A DNA stretch of 64,000 bases from RBG-16-49-21 sp040768125 (GTDB taxonomy: Bacteria > Spirochaetota > UBA4802 > UBA5550). The notes below the pieces were generated by a model. That model was not told where the DNA came from. It saw nothing but the letters and a program-made list of their open reading frames with translations, and searched no databases. Positions 51,080-59,413 of this stretch are shown in pieces (within the stretch, counting starts at the first letter, position 1; every line of letters begins with the position of its first letter). Where the stretch lies: the NCBI GenBank assembly GCA_040768125.1, contig JAXGNG010000001.1, positions 620,001 to 684,000 on the forward strand. Direction: 5' to 3'. A program made the position numbers and the translations under genes.

Positions 51080-51826
51080 TCAGCCTCCGATCCTCGGGAA
51101 TGTCATCTCGTGCAGGTACGAGCTGTTCGTCACCGCGAGGACCACGGCCGCGGCGGCGATGGCGTACCATGCCCTGCGCCGCGCGCTCCACCCCGGGACG
51201 TAGCGGAGGTGGATGTAGGCCGCGTAGATGAGCCATATCGCCGCGGAGCTCATGTGGCGGGGGCCCCACTGGAAGGTGTTGCCCCATCCCAGGTAGCACC
51301 AGACCGCGCCCACGACCTGTGCCACCGAATACGAGACGAACCCCCAGACCAGGAGATCGTGGAACGATTCGGGGCCGAGGCGTCCCGCCAGGTGCGCCAC
51401 GGCAAAGCACGCCGCGGCGTAGAAGGCCGCTTGGGCGAAGACCTCGGTGAGGAAAAAGGCCGCCATCCAGAGGGTCAGCTTGTTGGGCGTCGGGGGAATG
51501 ATGCCCTTGGCGTACCAGGCGGCATAGGCGGTGAAAAGGATGACCAGGGCCAGGATGAAGCGCCAGGACCCGTCGCGGCGGAGCGCGATTATAAGAGTGA
51601 TGACCCCGAGGCACCAGGGGAGCAGGAAGGGCCCCTCGACCATGGGGTTCGGCATGAAGAAGCCCGCGATCCATCCCCTTCCCGCGAGGTAGAGGGAATA
51701 GACCGCGAATCCCGCGAGGAAGACCGCGAAACCGACCTTCCTGAACTTCGCCAGGGCGAGGACAAGGGAGAGAAGGAACAGCCCCAGGGGGATGTAAAGG
51801 TAGACATGATTTCCCGTGGTGAACAT
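51080..51826 (-). CDS. CcsA/CcmC-like membrane protein with altered WWD motif
   Basis: A 248-residue protein with about eight helices. The tryptophan-rich segment GWGNTFQWGPRHMSSAAIW lies where haem-handling CcsA and CcmC have WGxYWxWDPKE. The Asp/Pro/Lys/Glu part is replaced (GPRHMSS), so it may not bind haem in the usual way. Histidine residues near HDLL and YIHLR remain as possible ligands. It is one base from the ResB-like gene, and the two are a pair. It occurs between a sulfite-oxidase-fold lipoprotein and the TonB genes, far from any visible cytochrome c gene. Confidence 0.75.
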   Translation of the reverse strand: MFTTGNHVYLYIPLGLFLLSLVLALAKFRKVGFAVFLAGFAVYSLYLAGRGWIAGFFMPNPMVEGPFLLPWCLGVITLIIALRRDGSWRFILALVILFTAYAAWYAKGIIPPTPNKLTLWMAAFFLTEVFAQAAFYAAACFAVAHLAGRLGPESFHDLLVWGFVSYSVAQVVGAVWCYLGWGNTFQWGPRHMSSAAIWLIYAAYIHLRYVPGWSARRRAWYAIAAAAVVLAVTNSSYLHEMTFPRIGG

Positions 51827-51837
51827 TGCGTGCCCCC

Positions 51838-52896
51838 TTATTGTTGACCGCGAAGATGAACGATATGGGAAAGCCCCCAGATGTTGCGGTCGACGAAATA
51901 GTCATCGGGCGACGCGAGGGTGTAGTTGCCCCGGGCCTTTTTCCCGTTCATGACCGTGGCGATCATGCACGAGACGCCGTCGCGGGTCAAGAAAAGTTCG
52001 CGCCGCGAGAAGAGTACCCGGTAACCGTCGCAGCCGATGAAGAGATAGAAGTCGTCGGGTCCCGCACCGGGGAACTGTTTCTCCAGAAAGGAGCGAAGAT
52101 CGTATCCCGATGCCGAGGCGATTCCCTTGTACCCCTGGCCGTGGCCGATGCGAAGCCATCGGTCAACTCGTGCCGGGGCGACGCCGGCGAAAGAAGCCTT
52201 CCGGGCGGTCTCGTCCTTGACGGTCACGAGCTCTCCCGCGTCGCACGTGCTTCCCTTCTTCATGACCGGGAGGAGGGCGTCGGGGGCGGCAAGGACGCCC
52301 AGGGTGATGGAAGCCACGTCGTCCAGGTAGCGCGCGGTGTCGGGCTCCCGGGGGCATATGAGGCGGAGCCCGGTAATGTTTCCCTTGTGAATGTTTTTCG
52401 TGTAGCTTTCGGGGTTCTTCGAGGGAAGCACCTGCTTCCGGCTGAAGGCCAGGGTGACGGGATGGCGGTCGTCCGTCATGGTGAGCTCGCCGTAGCTGAA
52501 AACGGCCTTCTTCCCCGCCCGCGACGTGAAGGTCACGATCATGTCAAGGGGGCGGTCAAAAGCGGCGTCCTTCGGCTTGACCGGTTCGATGCCCTCCAGG
52601 ATGTTAAAGACGGGAACGCCGACGTATGCGTAGGCGCCTTCGAACTCGCCCCCGGGGGACACCTCCATGGTGCGGATCCGCGTGGGAGCGAAGGCGTTCA
52701 GCGACTTCGAGGTGAAGCGGTATTCCCGTTTCACCATGCCGGAAACGGTGAGGGTGATGCCCCCCGGGGCTGTTTCCTTTATCGCCAGGGGGGTCGCGCC
52801 GGTGACCGCCATGATTTCGCCGTAGTTTCCACCGCAGTTCGTCGTGAACAGAACCGATGCGGCGAGGAGAAGCGTTGTAAACAGTTGTGGTTTCAT
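51838..52896 (-). CDS. Lipoprotein with sulfite-oxidase-like (molybdopterin-binding) fold
   Basis: A 352-residue protein with lipobox VLFTTNC (lipidated C21). Residues about 45-185 look like the oxidoreductase molybdopterin-binding domain: ITLTVSGMVKREYRFTSKSL, FEGAYAYVGVPVFNILEG, VTFTSRAGKKAVFSYGEL and GLRLICPREPDTARYLDDVASITL. Residues about 205-345 look like a degenerate second copy (GYDLRSFLEKQ, DFYLFIGCDGYRVLFSRREL). The conserved Cys that ligates molybdenum in the true enzymes is not at the expected place, so cofactor binding is doubtful; a binding role is equally possible. It is 11 bp upstream of the CcsA-like gene and separated from the receptor gene by a terminator. Confidence 0.68.
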   Translation of the reverse strand: MKPQLFTTLLLAASVLFTTNCGGNYGEIMAVTGATPLAIKETAPGGITLTVSGMVKREYRFTSKSLNAFAPTRIRTMEVSPGGEFEGAYAYVGVPVFNILEGIEPVKPKDAAFDRPLDMIVTFTSRAGKKAVFSYGELTMTDDRHPVTLAFSRKQVLPSKNPESYTKNIHKGNITGLRLICPREPDTARYLDDVASITLGVLAAPDALLPVMKKGSTCDAGELVTVKDETARKASFAGVAPARVDRWLRIGHGQGYKGIASASGYDLRSFLEKQFPGAGPDDFYLFIGCDGYRVLFSRRELFLTRDGVSCMIATVMNGKKARGNYTLASPDDYFVDRNIWGLSHIVHLRGQQ

Positions 52897-52945
52897 TGTT
52901 GTGTTCCTCTTTGTGCAGGTATGGTGCGTGGGCGTCTTGCTTGAG

Positions 52946-52984
52946 AAAAAAAAAGGTGCCCCCCGCGCCGGAGGCGCGGGGGGC
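52946..52984 (-). terminator. Strong intrinsic terminator after the receptor gene
   Basis: A perfect 12-bp stem (52958-52969 with 52973-52984) and 3-base loop, followed on the minus strand after ACC by nine T residues (52954-52946). It should end most receptor transcripts and let only some continue into the lipoprotein-to-tonB genes. Confidence 0.92.
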
Positions 52985-53017
52985 TGAGAAAATCGTCAAT
53001 CATCGTGCAGCATAATG

Positions 53018-55531
53018 TCAGAACTCGGCGCTGGCGCCGAAGAGCCAGGTCATGCCGGGCCCCGGGTTGAGGGGATCGGCGTTGAAGTCGTCCGTGAGGT
53101 TCCGCCCCATGACCCAGAGCTCGAAGTGCTCGAAGAGCTTCTGCGACACCCTCAGGTTGAGCTTGAAGGGATCGTGGAGCCTTTTCGTCGTGTAGACCTG
53201 CCTGATGAACAACGAGGGAGTTCCCAGAATGGACGTGGGGACCTGTTGGACGTACTGGATCTGGTTGAAGCTGCTGGTGCTCCAGAGGCGCAGGGAGGTC
53301 CCCGTCATGAAGTTGAAGGCGATCTGCATGATCAGCTGGTGGGCCGGCACGTCCTCGACTTTCTTCCCCTTCACCACGGCGTTGCTGAACCAGTATTTCA
53401 GGTCCGTGGAACTGCCCCACCAGTCTTCCGCCCTGGTGTACACGTGGGAGAGGGAGGCCTCGATGTCCAGGACTTTCAGGAGGTCCTGCGCCACGAGGGA
53501 GCTGATGGTGCTCTCGATGCCGTGGACCTCGCGACCGCGTATGTTGATCTTCCTGCCTGACCCGAAGTCAGCGTTCGGGTCGACCACCGCTTCGATCTTG
53601 TTTTTGTAGAAGGCGTAGAAGTAGTCGCACCGGAGCCCCAGGGCCTTCTTGAAGAACTCGAGCTCGAAGCCGAGGTTGGCGTTGTAGGAGGTCTCCGGCT
53701 TGATGTCGTTAAGCTTCTTAACCAGGGGATACAGCTCGGGAGAATCAAGAAAGCTTTCATATACGTAATCCCCGGTATCGGCATAATCGTGGAGGGTGGG
53801 GAACCTCGTTTTCTGTGAGAAGGTGCTCCGAAGGGTGAGCATCTCCTTGAAGGGCTGGTACACAATGGCCAGGACCGGGTTGAAGGAGTCCGCAGTTCCC
53901 CAGACCGCGGCGGTGCTGTTCGGCTTCGGCAGGGAGCGGAGTACGCCGGTGATGTCCTCCCAGTCGTCTTCGTTGTACCTGGCACCGAAGTTTCTCGAGA
54001 GCTTCTGCGCATCGTAGGAGAAACCCACGGAGGCCTTGATGTCCCCGGCCTTCGTGTTGAATTTCATCTCGTCCTCCAGGGCCACGCTCACGTAGTGGGC
54101 CGACATCTGGGTGGTCATGAAATAGGCCGTGTCATACTTCGGCGCGGAAGGCGGGCCTCCGGCGAAAACCGAGTTCCGCTTTTTTGATTTTTCAAACACG
54201 TCGAGCCGGTAGTGGACCATGGCGTTCAGCTTGTTCCAGTCGGCGAACTTGTAGGAGGGGTAGAGATACATGCCGTGGCTGGTCTCATCATGCTTTGATA
54301 CCCGCCCCATGTCGAACATGGATGTCTCCTGCTGGTTCCTCCAGCCCTCGAGGACGTTGGCCTGCTTGGTGTAGTAGTAGATGGCCCTCATGTAGAAGTC
54401 GCCGAATTCCGTGATCAGGTAGGGGGCGACATTGAGCCGGTAGTCCATGGGCCAGGACCAGGCGCGGTTGTCGAGCATGCGACCCGGATCCGGGTCTTCC
54501 CAGGTCCCGTCCACGTTGAAGGTGGAGGTGCTGCTCAGCTCGAATCCGTTGAAGTCCATTCGGCCTTCGTAGTAGGATGTCGAAATGCCGAAATCAAAAT
54601 GCCTGTTGATTTCGTATCCCGCCTTGCCGGATACGTAATATTTCATTGATTCGGTGTGGTTCCATGTCCCTTTATCGAGGACGTACTGGATGCTGGTGGC
54701 ATTCAGGAATCCATCATCCTCGTCGATGAATACGTAACTTGGGTCCACGCTCCCGTACACGTACCAGGGCATGAACCGGTTCATCCACTCGATCCGCTTT
54801 TGCTTGGTGAGCTTCTTCGATACCTCGTAGCTGTTGTTCTTGATTACCGTGGCGGAGAGCCAGAAGTAGAAGTTCTTGTAGGCGCCGCCCCCGGCGGCAT
54901 TCACGGAGAATCCGCCGAACTGGTCGGCCTCGGTGCTGCCGTTGAAGTAGAAGCGGTCCGGTTTCTTCGTGATCACGTTTATCGATCCGAAGGCGCCCCG
55001 GGAGCCGTAGAGCGCCGAGGAGGTCCCCCGGTTCACCACGATCTTCGAGGCGTTCATCACCAGGATGCGGGATATGTCGCCGCCGCCGCCGTCGTACATC
55101 TCCTCGAAGGGGAGCCCGTCCACCAGGAGGGCCACGGTGTTATGGCGAAAGCCCCTCATCTCGAAGTTCATCTGGCCCTTCTTCCCCTGGTTGACCATCA
55201 TGCCCGGTACGGTTTCCAGGGCCTGGTCCAGGGTCTTCTCGGACCGCGCTTTCAACTGCTCGGCGGTGATCTCCGTGGTCGTGGAGGCCTCTTCCACGCT
55301 CGCCAGGGCCCGGTCGCGCACCACGACCTCTCCCATGGTGAACACGCCGGCCTTTTTCTTCTCTTTGACGGCCTTGTCGTCTGTGGCCTTCTCCTCGGCC
55401 GGTTTTTCGATCGTGTCAGCTACCGGCTGTTCTTCCGTGACCTCGCCTTCGGCAACCTGCGCCAGTACCGGCGCAAACCCCATGCCGAGGACGACGAGGA
55501 AGGCGAGCACTATCCGGATGCTTTTCTTCAT
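53018..55531 (-). CDS. TonB-dependent outer-membrane receptor
   Basis: An 837-residue receptor. Signal peptide to about 25 (VVLGMGFAPVLAQ), Glu/Lys-rich linker, TonB-box region (GEVVVRDRAL) and plug domain about 75-190 (TLDQALETVPGMMVNQG, NFEMRGFRHNTVALLVDGLP, RGTSSALYGSRGAFGSINVIT). The 22-strand barrel follows to the terminal FGASAEF with last-residue Phe. Aromatic-rich extracellular loops are long. Substrate cannot be read from sequence; gene context (Mop, TupABC, Mo/W-type regulator) points to a tungstate or molybdate species or a chelate of it, and haem or siderophore complexes remain possible. It has its own promoter and operator and ends in a strong terminator. Confidence 0.93.
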   Translation of the reverse strand: MKKSIRIVLAFLVVLGMGFAPVLAQVAEGEVTEEQPVADTIEKPAEEKATDDKAVKEKKKAGVFTMGEVVVRDRALASVEEASTTTEITAEQLKARSEKTLDQALETVPGMMVNQGKKGQMNFEMRGFRHNTVALLVDGLPFEEMYDGGGGDISRILVMNASKIVVNRGTSSALYGSRGAFGSINVITKKPDRFYFNGSTEADQFGGFSVNAAGGGAYKNFYFWLSATVIKNNSYEVSKKLTKQKRIEWMNRFMPWYVYGSVDPSYVFIDEDDGFLNATSIQYVLDKGTWNHTESMKYYVSGKAGYEINRHFDFGISTSYYEGRMDFNGFELSSTSTFNVDGTWEDPDPGRMLDNRAWSWPMDYRLNVAPYLITEFGDFYMRAIYYYTKQANVLEGWRNQQETSMFDMGRVSKHDETSHGMYLYPSYKFADWNKLNAMVHYRLDVFEKSKKRNSVFAGGPPSAPKYDTAYFMTTQMSAHYVSVALEDEMKFNTKAGDIKASVGFSYDAQKLSRNFGARYNEDDWEDITGVLRSLPKPNSTAAVWGTADSFNPVLAIVYQPFKEMLTLRSTFSQKTRFPTLHDYADTGDYVYESFLDSPELYPLVKKLNDIKPETSYNANLGFELEFFKKALGLRCDYFYAFYKNKIEAVVDPNADFGSGRKINIRGREVHGIESTISSLVAQDLLKVLDIEASLSHVYTRAEDWWGSSTDLKYWFSNAVVKGKKVEDVPAHQLIMQIAFNFMTGTSLRLWSTSSFNQIQYVQQVPTSILGTPSLFIRQVYTTKRLHDPFKLNLRVSQKLFEHFELWVMGRNLTDDFNADPLNPGPGMTWLFGASAEF

Positions 55532-55571
55532 AATAAATCCTCCGGGTCATTTTTTATTTCAACGAACCTGT

Positions 55572-55601
55572 CGTGCATTACATGATGAAACGTAATTCAC
55601 G
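55572..55601. promoter_or_regulatory. Inverted-repeat operator of the receptor gene
   Basis: CGTGCATTAC (55572-55581), a 10-base spacer and GTAATTCACG (55592-55601) form an inverted repeat with 9 of 10 positions paired. It lies right after the predicted transcription start of the receptor gene, where a bound repressor would block transcription. The arm decamer GCATTACATG recurs upstream of the Mo/W-type regulator gene. Confidence 0.6.
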
Positions 55602-55610
55602 GATAGGCTA

Positions 55611-55639
55611 ATAATCAAATTGCGTGGCTAGAATGTCAA
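55611..55639 (-). promoter_or_regulatory. Promoter of the TonB-dependent receptor gene
   Basis: On the minus strand TTGACA (55639-55634), exactly 17 bp, then GATTAT (55616-55611). The transcript would begin near 55604 and carry a leader of about 70 bases; the operator repeat lies just downstream. The rest of the AT-rich spacer up to 55824 must hold the tupA promoter, which I could not place firmly. Confidence 0.7.
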
Positions 55640-55824
55640 GATAATTGTCATAATTGGTAAACAAGAGTAGTAAAAAAGTATATTTTAACCCGTGTAGTTA
55701 TTTGTAATAAGGAGGCGTTAAAAAAGATCAGATGCGAGAATTAATTATTGATATTCAGATCAAAAGAAATTACGCCTGAATGGGATTCGCGACACCTGAG
55801 GAATACTCAAAATATGGAGGCAGT

Positions 55825-56649
55825 ATGAAACGCATTATATCGGTTTGCATTATTTCGGCCCTGGGCGCTCTGCTAATCCTGGGATGCGCGGGCGACAGAA
55901 AGCGGGAGGTCATCTTCGCTACCACCACGAGCACCCAGGACACGGGGCTGCTCGACGAGCTGATCCCCGTTTTTGAGAAACAGCATGGATACCGCGTCAA
56001 GACCATAGCCGTGGGATCAGGCCAGGCCATGGCCATGGGGGAGCGGGGCGAGGCGGACCTGCTCCTGGTACATTCAAAGGATGCGGAGGAAAAGTTCATG
56101 CAAAAGGGCTACGGCGTGAACAGGAGGATCGTGATGCACAACGATTTCGTGATCCTGGGTCCGAAAAAGGACCCCGCGGGGATCAGGGGCATGAAATCGG
56201 CCCCCGGGGCCTTCGGGAAGATCGCGGCGTCGAAATCGCTCTTCGTTTCACGGGGGGACAAATCGGGCACCCACGTCAAGGAGCAGAAGCTGTGGCGGAT
56301 GGCGGGCCTGGAACCGGAAAAGCAGGCGTGGTACCAGCAGACGGGACTCGGCATGGGCCAGACCCTTTCCGTGGTGACCGAGAAACAGGGCTACACCCTC
56401 TGCGACCGGGGCACCTATCTCGCCAGAAAAAACACCCTCGACCTCGCGATCATGGTGGAGGGCGACAGCGGGCTTTTAAACGTCTACCACGTGATCGAGG
56501 TGAATCCCGCGCGATTTACCGGGGTCAACGCCGCGGGGGCCCGCGCCTTCGCGGATTTCTGGGTCGCGCCGGCAACTCAGAAAATGATACGGGAATTCGG
56601 GATCAGGAAATTCGGGGACGTTCTTTTTTACCCGGACGCGGTGAAGTAA
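55825..56649 (+). CDS. tupA: Tungstate ABC transporter substrate-binding lipoprotein
   Basis: A 274-residue binding protein with lipobox LILGC (C21) and the oxyanion motif TTTSTQDTGLLD (TTTS at residues 33-36), the hallmark of TupA-type tungstate binders and distinct from ModA. Other family blocks are VGSGQAMAMGERGEADLLLVH, FVSRGDKSGTH and YTLCDRGTYLA. It should capture tungstate, perhaps also molybdate, in the periplasm. ATG 55825 follows TGGAGG. The gene is the first of a tupABC operon and is divergent from the TonB receptor. Confidence 0.92.
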   Translation: MKRIISVCIISALGALLILGCAGDRKREVIFATTTSTQDTGLLDELIPVFEKQHGYRVKTIAVGSGQAMAMGERGEADLLLVHSKDAEEKFMQKGYGVNRRIVMHNDFVILGPKKDPAGIRGMKSAPGAFGKIAASKSLFVSRGDKSGTHVKEQKLWRMAGLEPEKQAWYQQTGLGMGQTLSVVTEKQGYTLCDRGTYLARKNTLDLAIMVEGDSGLLNVYHVIEVNPARFTGVNAAGARAFADFWVAPATQKMIREFGIRKFGDVLFYPDAVK

Positions 56650-56712
56650 GCATCCTCACCCCCGGCGCGCCCTCAGCCGGGCAGTGAAGGCGCGCCGGCA
56701 AGGAACGATCGT

Positions 56713-57408
56713 ATGGATCTCATCATTGACGGCATCATGCAGGCCTTTCGGCTTCTCGCCGCCGGCGACAGGGAGGTGGTGGCTATCACCCTCCTGTCCC
56801 TCAGGGTTTCCGTGTCCGCGACCCTGGTGAGCACCGCCCTCGGCGTGGCGGCGGGCACCGCCGTGGCGCTCCTGCGCTTTCCGGGGAAGCGCTTCGTCAT
56901 CAGCGCGGTCAACACCGGCATGGGCCTTCCCCCCGTGGTGGTGGGACTCTTCGTCACCATCATGCTCTGGCGAAGCGGCCCCATGGGGACCCTGGGGATT
57001 CTCTACACCCCGCTGGCCATGGTGATCGCCCAGACCATCATCGCCGCGCCGATCATCACGGGGGTCACCCTTGCGGCGATGCAGAACCTCCCCGGGAAGC
57101 TCCGGCTCCAGATCCTCGCCCTGGGCGCCTCGCGACCGCGCATGGTATGGATCATGATGAAGGAGGCGCGCCTGCCTATGCTCACGGGGGTCATGGCGGG
57201 CTTCGGCGGCGTCATCTCGGAGGTCGGCGCATCCATCATGGTGGGAGGCAATATCAAGGGCTACACCCGGGTCCTCACCACGGCCACGGTGATGGAGACG
57301 GGGAAGGGGAACTTCGCACTGGCCATCGCCCTGGGCGTGATCCTCCTTGCCCTGGCCTTCGCGGTTAACTACATCCTCACGATGGTGCAGCAGAGGAGCA
57401 GGCGGTGA
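56713..57408 (+). CDS. tupB: Tungstate ABC transporter permease
   Basis: A 231-residue permease with about five or six helices and the cytoplasmic coupling block EVGASIMVGGNIKGYTRVLTT near residue 178. It matches TupB/ModB-like permeases of the CysTW superfamily. AAGGAA precedes the ATG. Its stop overlaps the start of the ATPase gene as GTGA, so the two subunits are coupled. Confidence 0.92.
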   Translation: MDLIIDGIMQAFRLLAAGDREVVAITLLSLRVSVSATLVSTALGVAAGTAVALLRFPGKRFVISAVNTGMGLPPVVVGLFVTIMLWRSGPMGTLGILYTPLAMVIAQTIIAAPIITGVTLAAMQNLPGKLRLQILALGASRPRMVWIMMKEARLPMLTGVMAGFGGVISEVGASIMVGGNIKGYTRVLTTATVMETGKGNFALAIALGVILLALAFAVNYILTMVQQRSRR

Positions 57409-58490
57409 GCGCTCCCCTCGTGGAAATACGGGATCTGCGCATCGAGAGGAACGGCGCGACGGTCCTGGACGTTCCCCGCCTCGACCTTGTCGAGGGGCGG
57501 ATCATCTCCCTCATCGGCCCCAACGGCGCGGGGAAGTCGACACTCCTCCTCTGGATCATGCGCCTCCTGAAAGGCGATTCCGGCGTCATCCGCCACAGGG
57601 GCGAGGAGGTGACGGAAGGCGCGGCGGCGCGGCGATTCCGCCGCAGGATGTCCATGGTGTTCCAGGAGTCGCTCCTCTTCAGCACCACGGTCTACCGGAA
57701 CATCGCCTCGGGGCCGCGGATGCGGGGGATGGACCGCGCCGCGGTACGCCATGCCGTGGAGCGGAGCATGGAGCTCTTCGGCATCGCCCACCTGGCGAGG
57801 CGGCATGCCAGGGCCCTCTCGGGGGGCGAGGCACAGCGCGTCAACCTGGCCCGGGCCCTCGCCCTCGGGCCGGAAATACTCCTCATGGACGAACCCTTCT
57901 CCTCCCTCGACGCCCCGACCCGCGAGAGCCTCATAGACGATCTCGAGAGGATCGTGCGCGAGGGGAAAATTACCCTCCTCTTCGCGACCCACGACCGGGG
58001 CGAGGCGATCCGCCTCTCCGACGAGATCATCGTCATGAACCGCGGGCGCGTCGTCCAGGCGGACACGCCCGGGCGCATCACCCAGTTCCCCGCCGACGAG
58101 TTCGTGGCCTCCTTCATGGGCACGGAGACCAACCTCTCCGGCACGGTGGCGGCCTCCTCGGGGGGCGTGCTTTCGCTCACGGTGAACGGCGCCGCCGTGG
58201 AGGCCGTGGGGGAGATCGAGCCGGGCAGACAGGTGGCCTTCTGCATCCACCCGGAGAACATTGTTTTCTCCGAGGGCCCGTCGGAATCGAGCGCCCGCAA
58301 TTCCTTCAGGGGAAGGGTGACGAGGGTCGTGCCCATGGGCCTTTACCAGAAGGTCTATTTCGACTGCGGCTTCACCCTCGTGGCCTTTGTCTCAAACCTG
58401 TCGACGGGGGAACTCGATATCCGCCCGGGGCGGGAGCTCACCGCCTCGTTCAAGGCCACGTCGGTGCATATCATCAGGACCTGGCGGTAG
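57405..58490 (+). CDS. tupC: Tungstate ABC transporter ATP-binding protein
   Basis: A 361-residue ATPase. Walker A GPNGAGKST, Q-loop in MVFQESLLFSTTV, signature LSGGEAQR, Walker B ILLMDEPFSSLD and H-loop ATHDRGEA are all present in residues about 1-240. Residues about 250-361 form a TOBE-type regulatory tail (EPGRQVAFCIHPENIVFSEG, VTRVVPMGLYQKVYFDCG) that may sense the oxyanion and limit import. The GTG start overlaps the tupB stop. Confidence 0.93.
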   Translation: MSAPLVEIRDLRIERNGATVLDVPRLDLVEGRIISLIGPNGAGKSTLLLWIMRLLKGDSGVIRHRGEEVTEGAAARRFRRRMSMVFQESLLFSTTVYRNIASGPRMRGMDRAAVRHAVERSMELFGIAHLARRHARALSGGEAQRVNLARALALGPEILLMDEPFSSLDAPTRESLIDDLERIVREGKITLLFATHDRGEAIRLSDEIIVMNRGRVVQADTPGRITQFPADEFVASFMGTETNLSGTVAASSGGVLSLTVNGAAVEAVGEIEPGRQVAFCIHPENIVFSEGPSESSARNSFRGRVTRVVPMGLYQKVYFDCGFTLVAFVSNLSTGELDIRPGRELTASFKATSVHIIRTWR

Positions 58491-58570
58491 GGCCGGCCTT
58501 CCGCTGAAACAAATCCTCCTCCCCGGTGTCAGACAGGTACTCCGCCTTCGCGCGGAGATTGAGGTGAGAC

Positions 58571-59413
58571 ATGAAAAAATACCCGGTTGTGCTGATAATT
58601 CCCTTCATGGTGTTTCTGGCGGGGTGCGAGGCGACCATCTACCGGACCATTTACAATTCACTGGATACCATCATCTATCGCTCCGTGGCGAAGTACATCG
58701 GTCCGGACAGGGACCAGGAGCGCGCCATCCGGGGCGCCATCGACTCGTTTCTCCGGTGGCACCGCCGCGTCGAGCTCGGCAACTACGCCGTGACCCTTCG
58801 CGGTCTCGAGACCAGGATGAAGGCGGGCCTCACGGACCCTGACCTGGCCTGGTTGCGCGGCCGCTTCGAGCGCCACAGGACGGATCTCTTCAACGCCGTC
58901 GCGAAGGACACGTCGGAGATCCTGGCCTCCCTCCGGGCTGAGCAGATCGACCTCCTTGACCGCAGGATGGGGGAGCGCCTCGCGGAGATGGAGAAGGCGA
59001 TGGGGTCTCCGGACCGTCGGGAGGAATCCGCGCGGAGCGTGACGCGCGCCATGGAGTTCATCTACGGTCCCCTCACGGCGCGCCAGGCCGGGGAGATAGC
59101 CCGGGGTGTGAGTATGATGGAGGATATCGAGACGGAGCGGATACGGATGTTCCGCGAGCGGAGGTCCGAGTTCATCGACCTTCTCCGCGCCGGGCGGGGG
59201 AGTGGAGCGATCCGGCAGTACCTGGCGCGGATCGCCCTGGACCCGGAGAGCTCCTACCCCGACTACTACCGCGAGGCGGCGGCGAGGCGGGACCGGATGG
59301 CCGCCGAGGGGTTTCTTCTTTTCGACAGGGAGATGGTCACGCCTGAACAGCGGACGCATGCAGTGGAAAAAATCCGCCTCCTGGCGGGCGTCCTGGACGG
59401 GCTACGCGGTTGA
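58571..59413 (+). CDS. DUF6279-like helical lipoprotein
   Basis: A 280-residue protein with lipobox VFLAGC (C19) and a mainly helical, Arg/Glu-rich body: RSVAKYIGPDRDQERAIRGA, LRWHRRVELGNYAVTLRGLE and later TPEQRTHAVEKIRLLAGVL. This resembles DUF6279 lipoproteins, whose role is unknown. GAGGTGAGAC precedes the ATG. It may be read through from tupC, 80 bp upstream, but no functional link to tungstate is known. Its end overlaps the convergent carA stop by 12 bp. Confidence 0.72.
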   Translation: MKKYPVVLIIPFMVFLAGCEATIYRTIYNSLDTIIYRSVAKYIGPDRDQERAIRGAIDSFLRWHRRVELGNYAVTLRGLETRMKAGLTDPDLAWLRGRFERHRTDLFNAVAKDTSEILASLRAEQIDLLDRRMGERLAEMEKAMGSPDRREESARSVTRAMEFIYGPLTARQAGEIARGVSMMEDIETERIRMFRERRSEFIDLLRAGRGSGAIRQYLARIALDPESSYPDYYREAAARRDRMAAEGFLLFDREMVTPEQRTHAVEKIRLLAGVLDGLRG

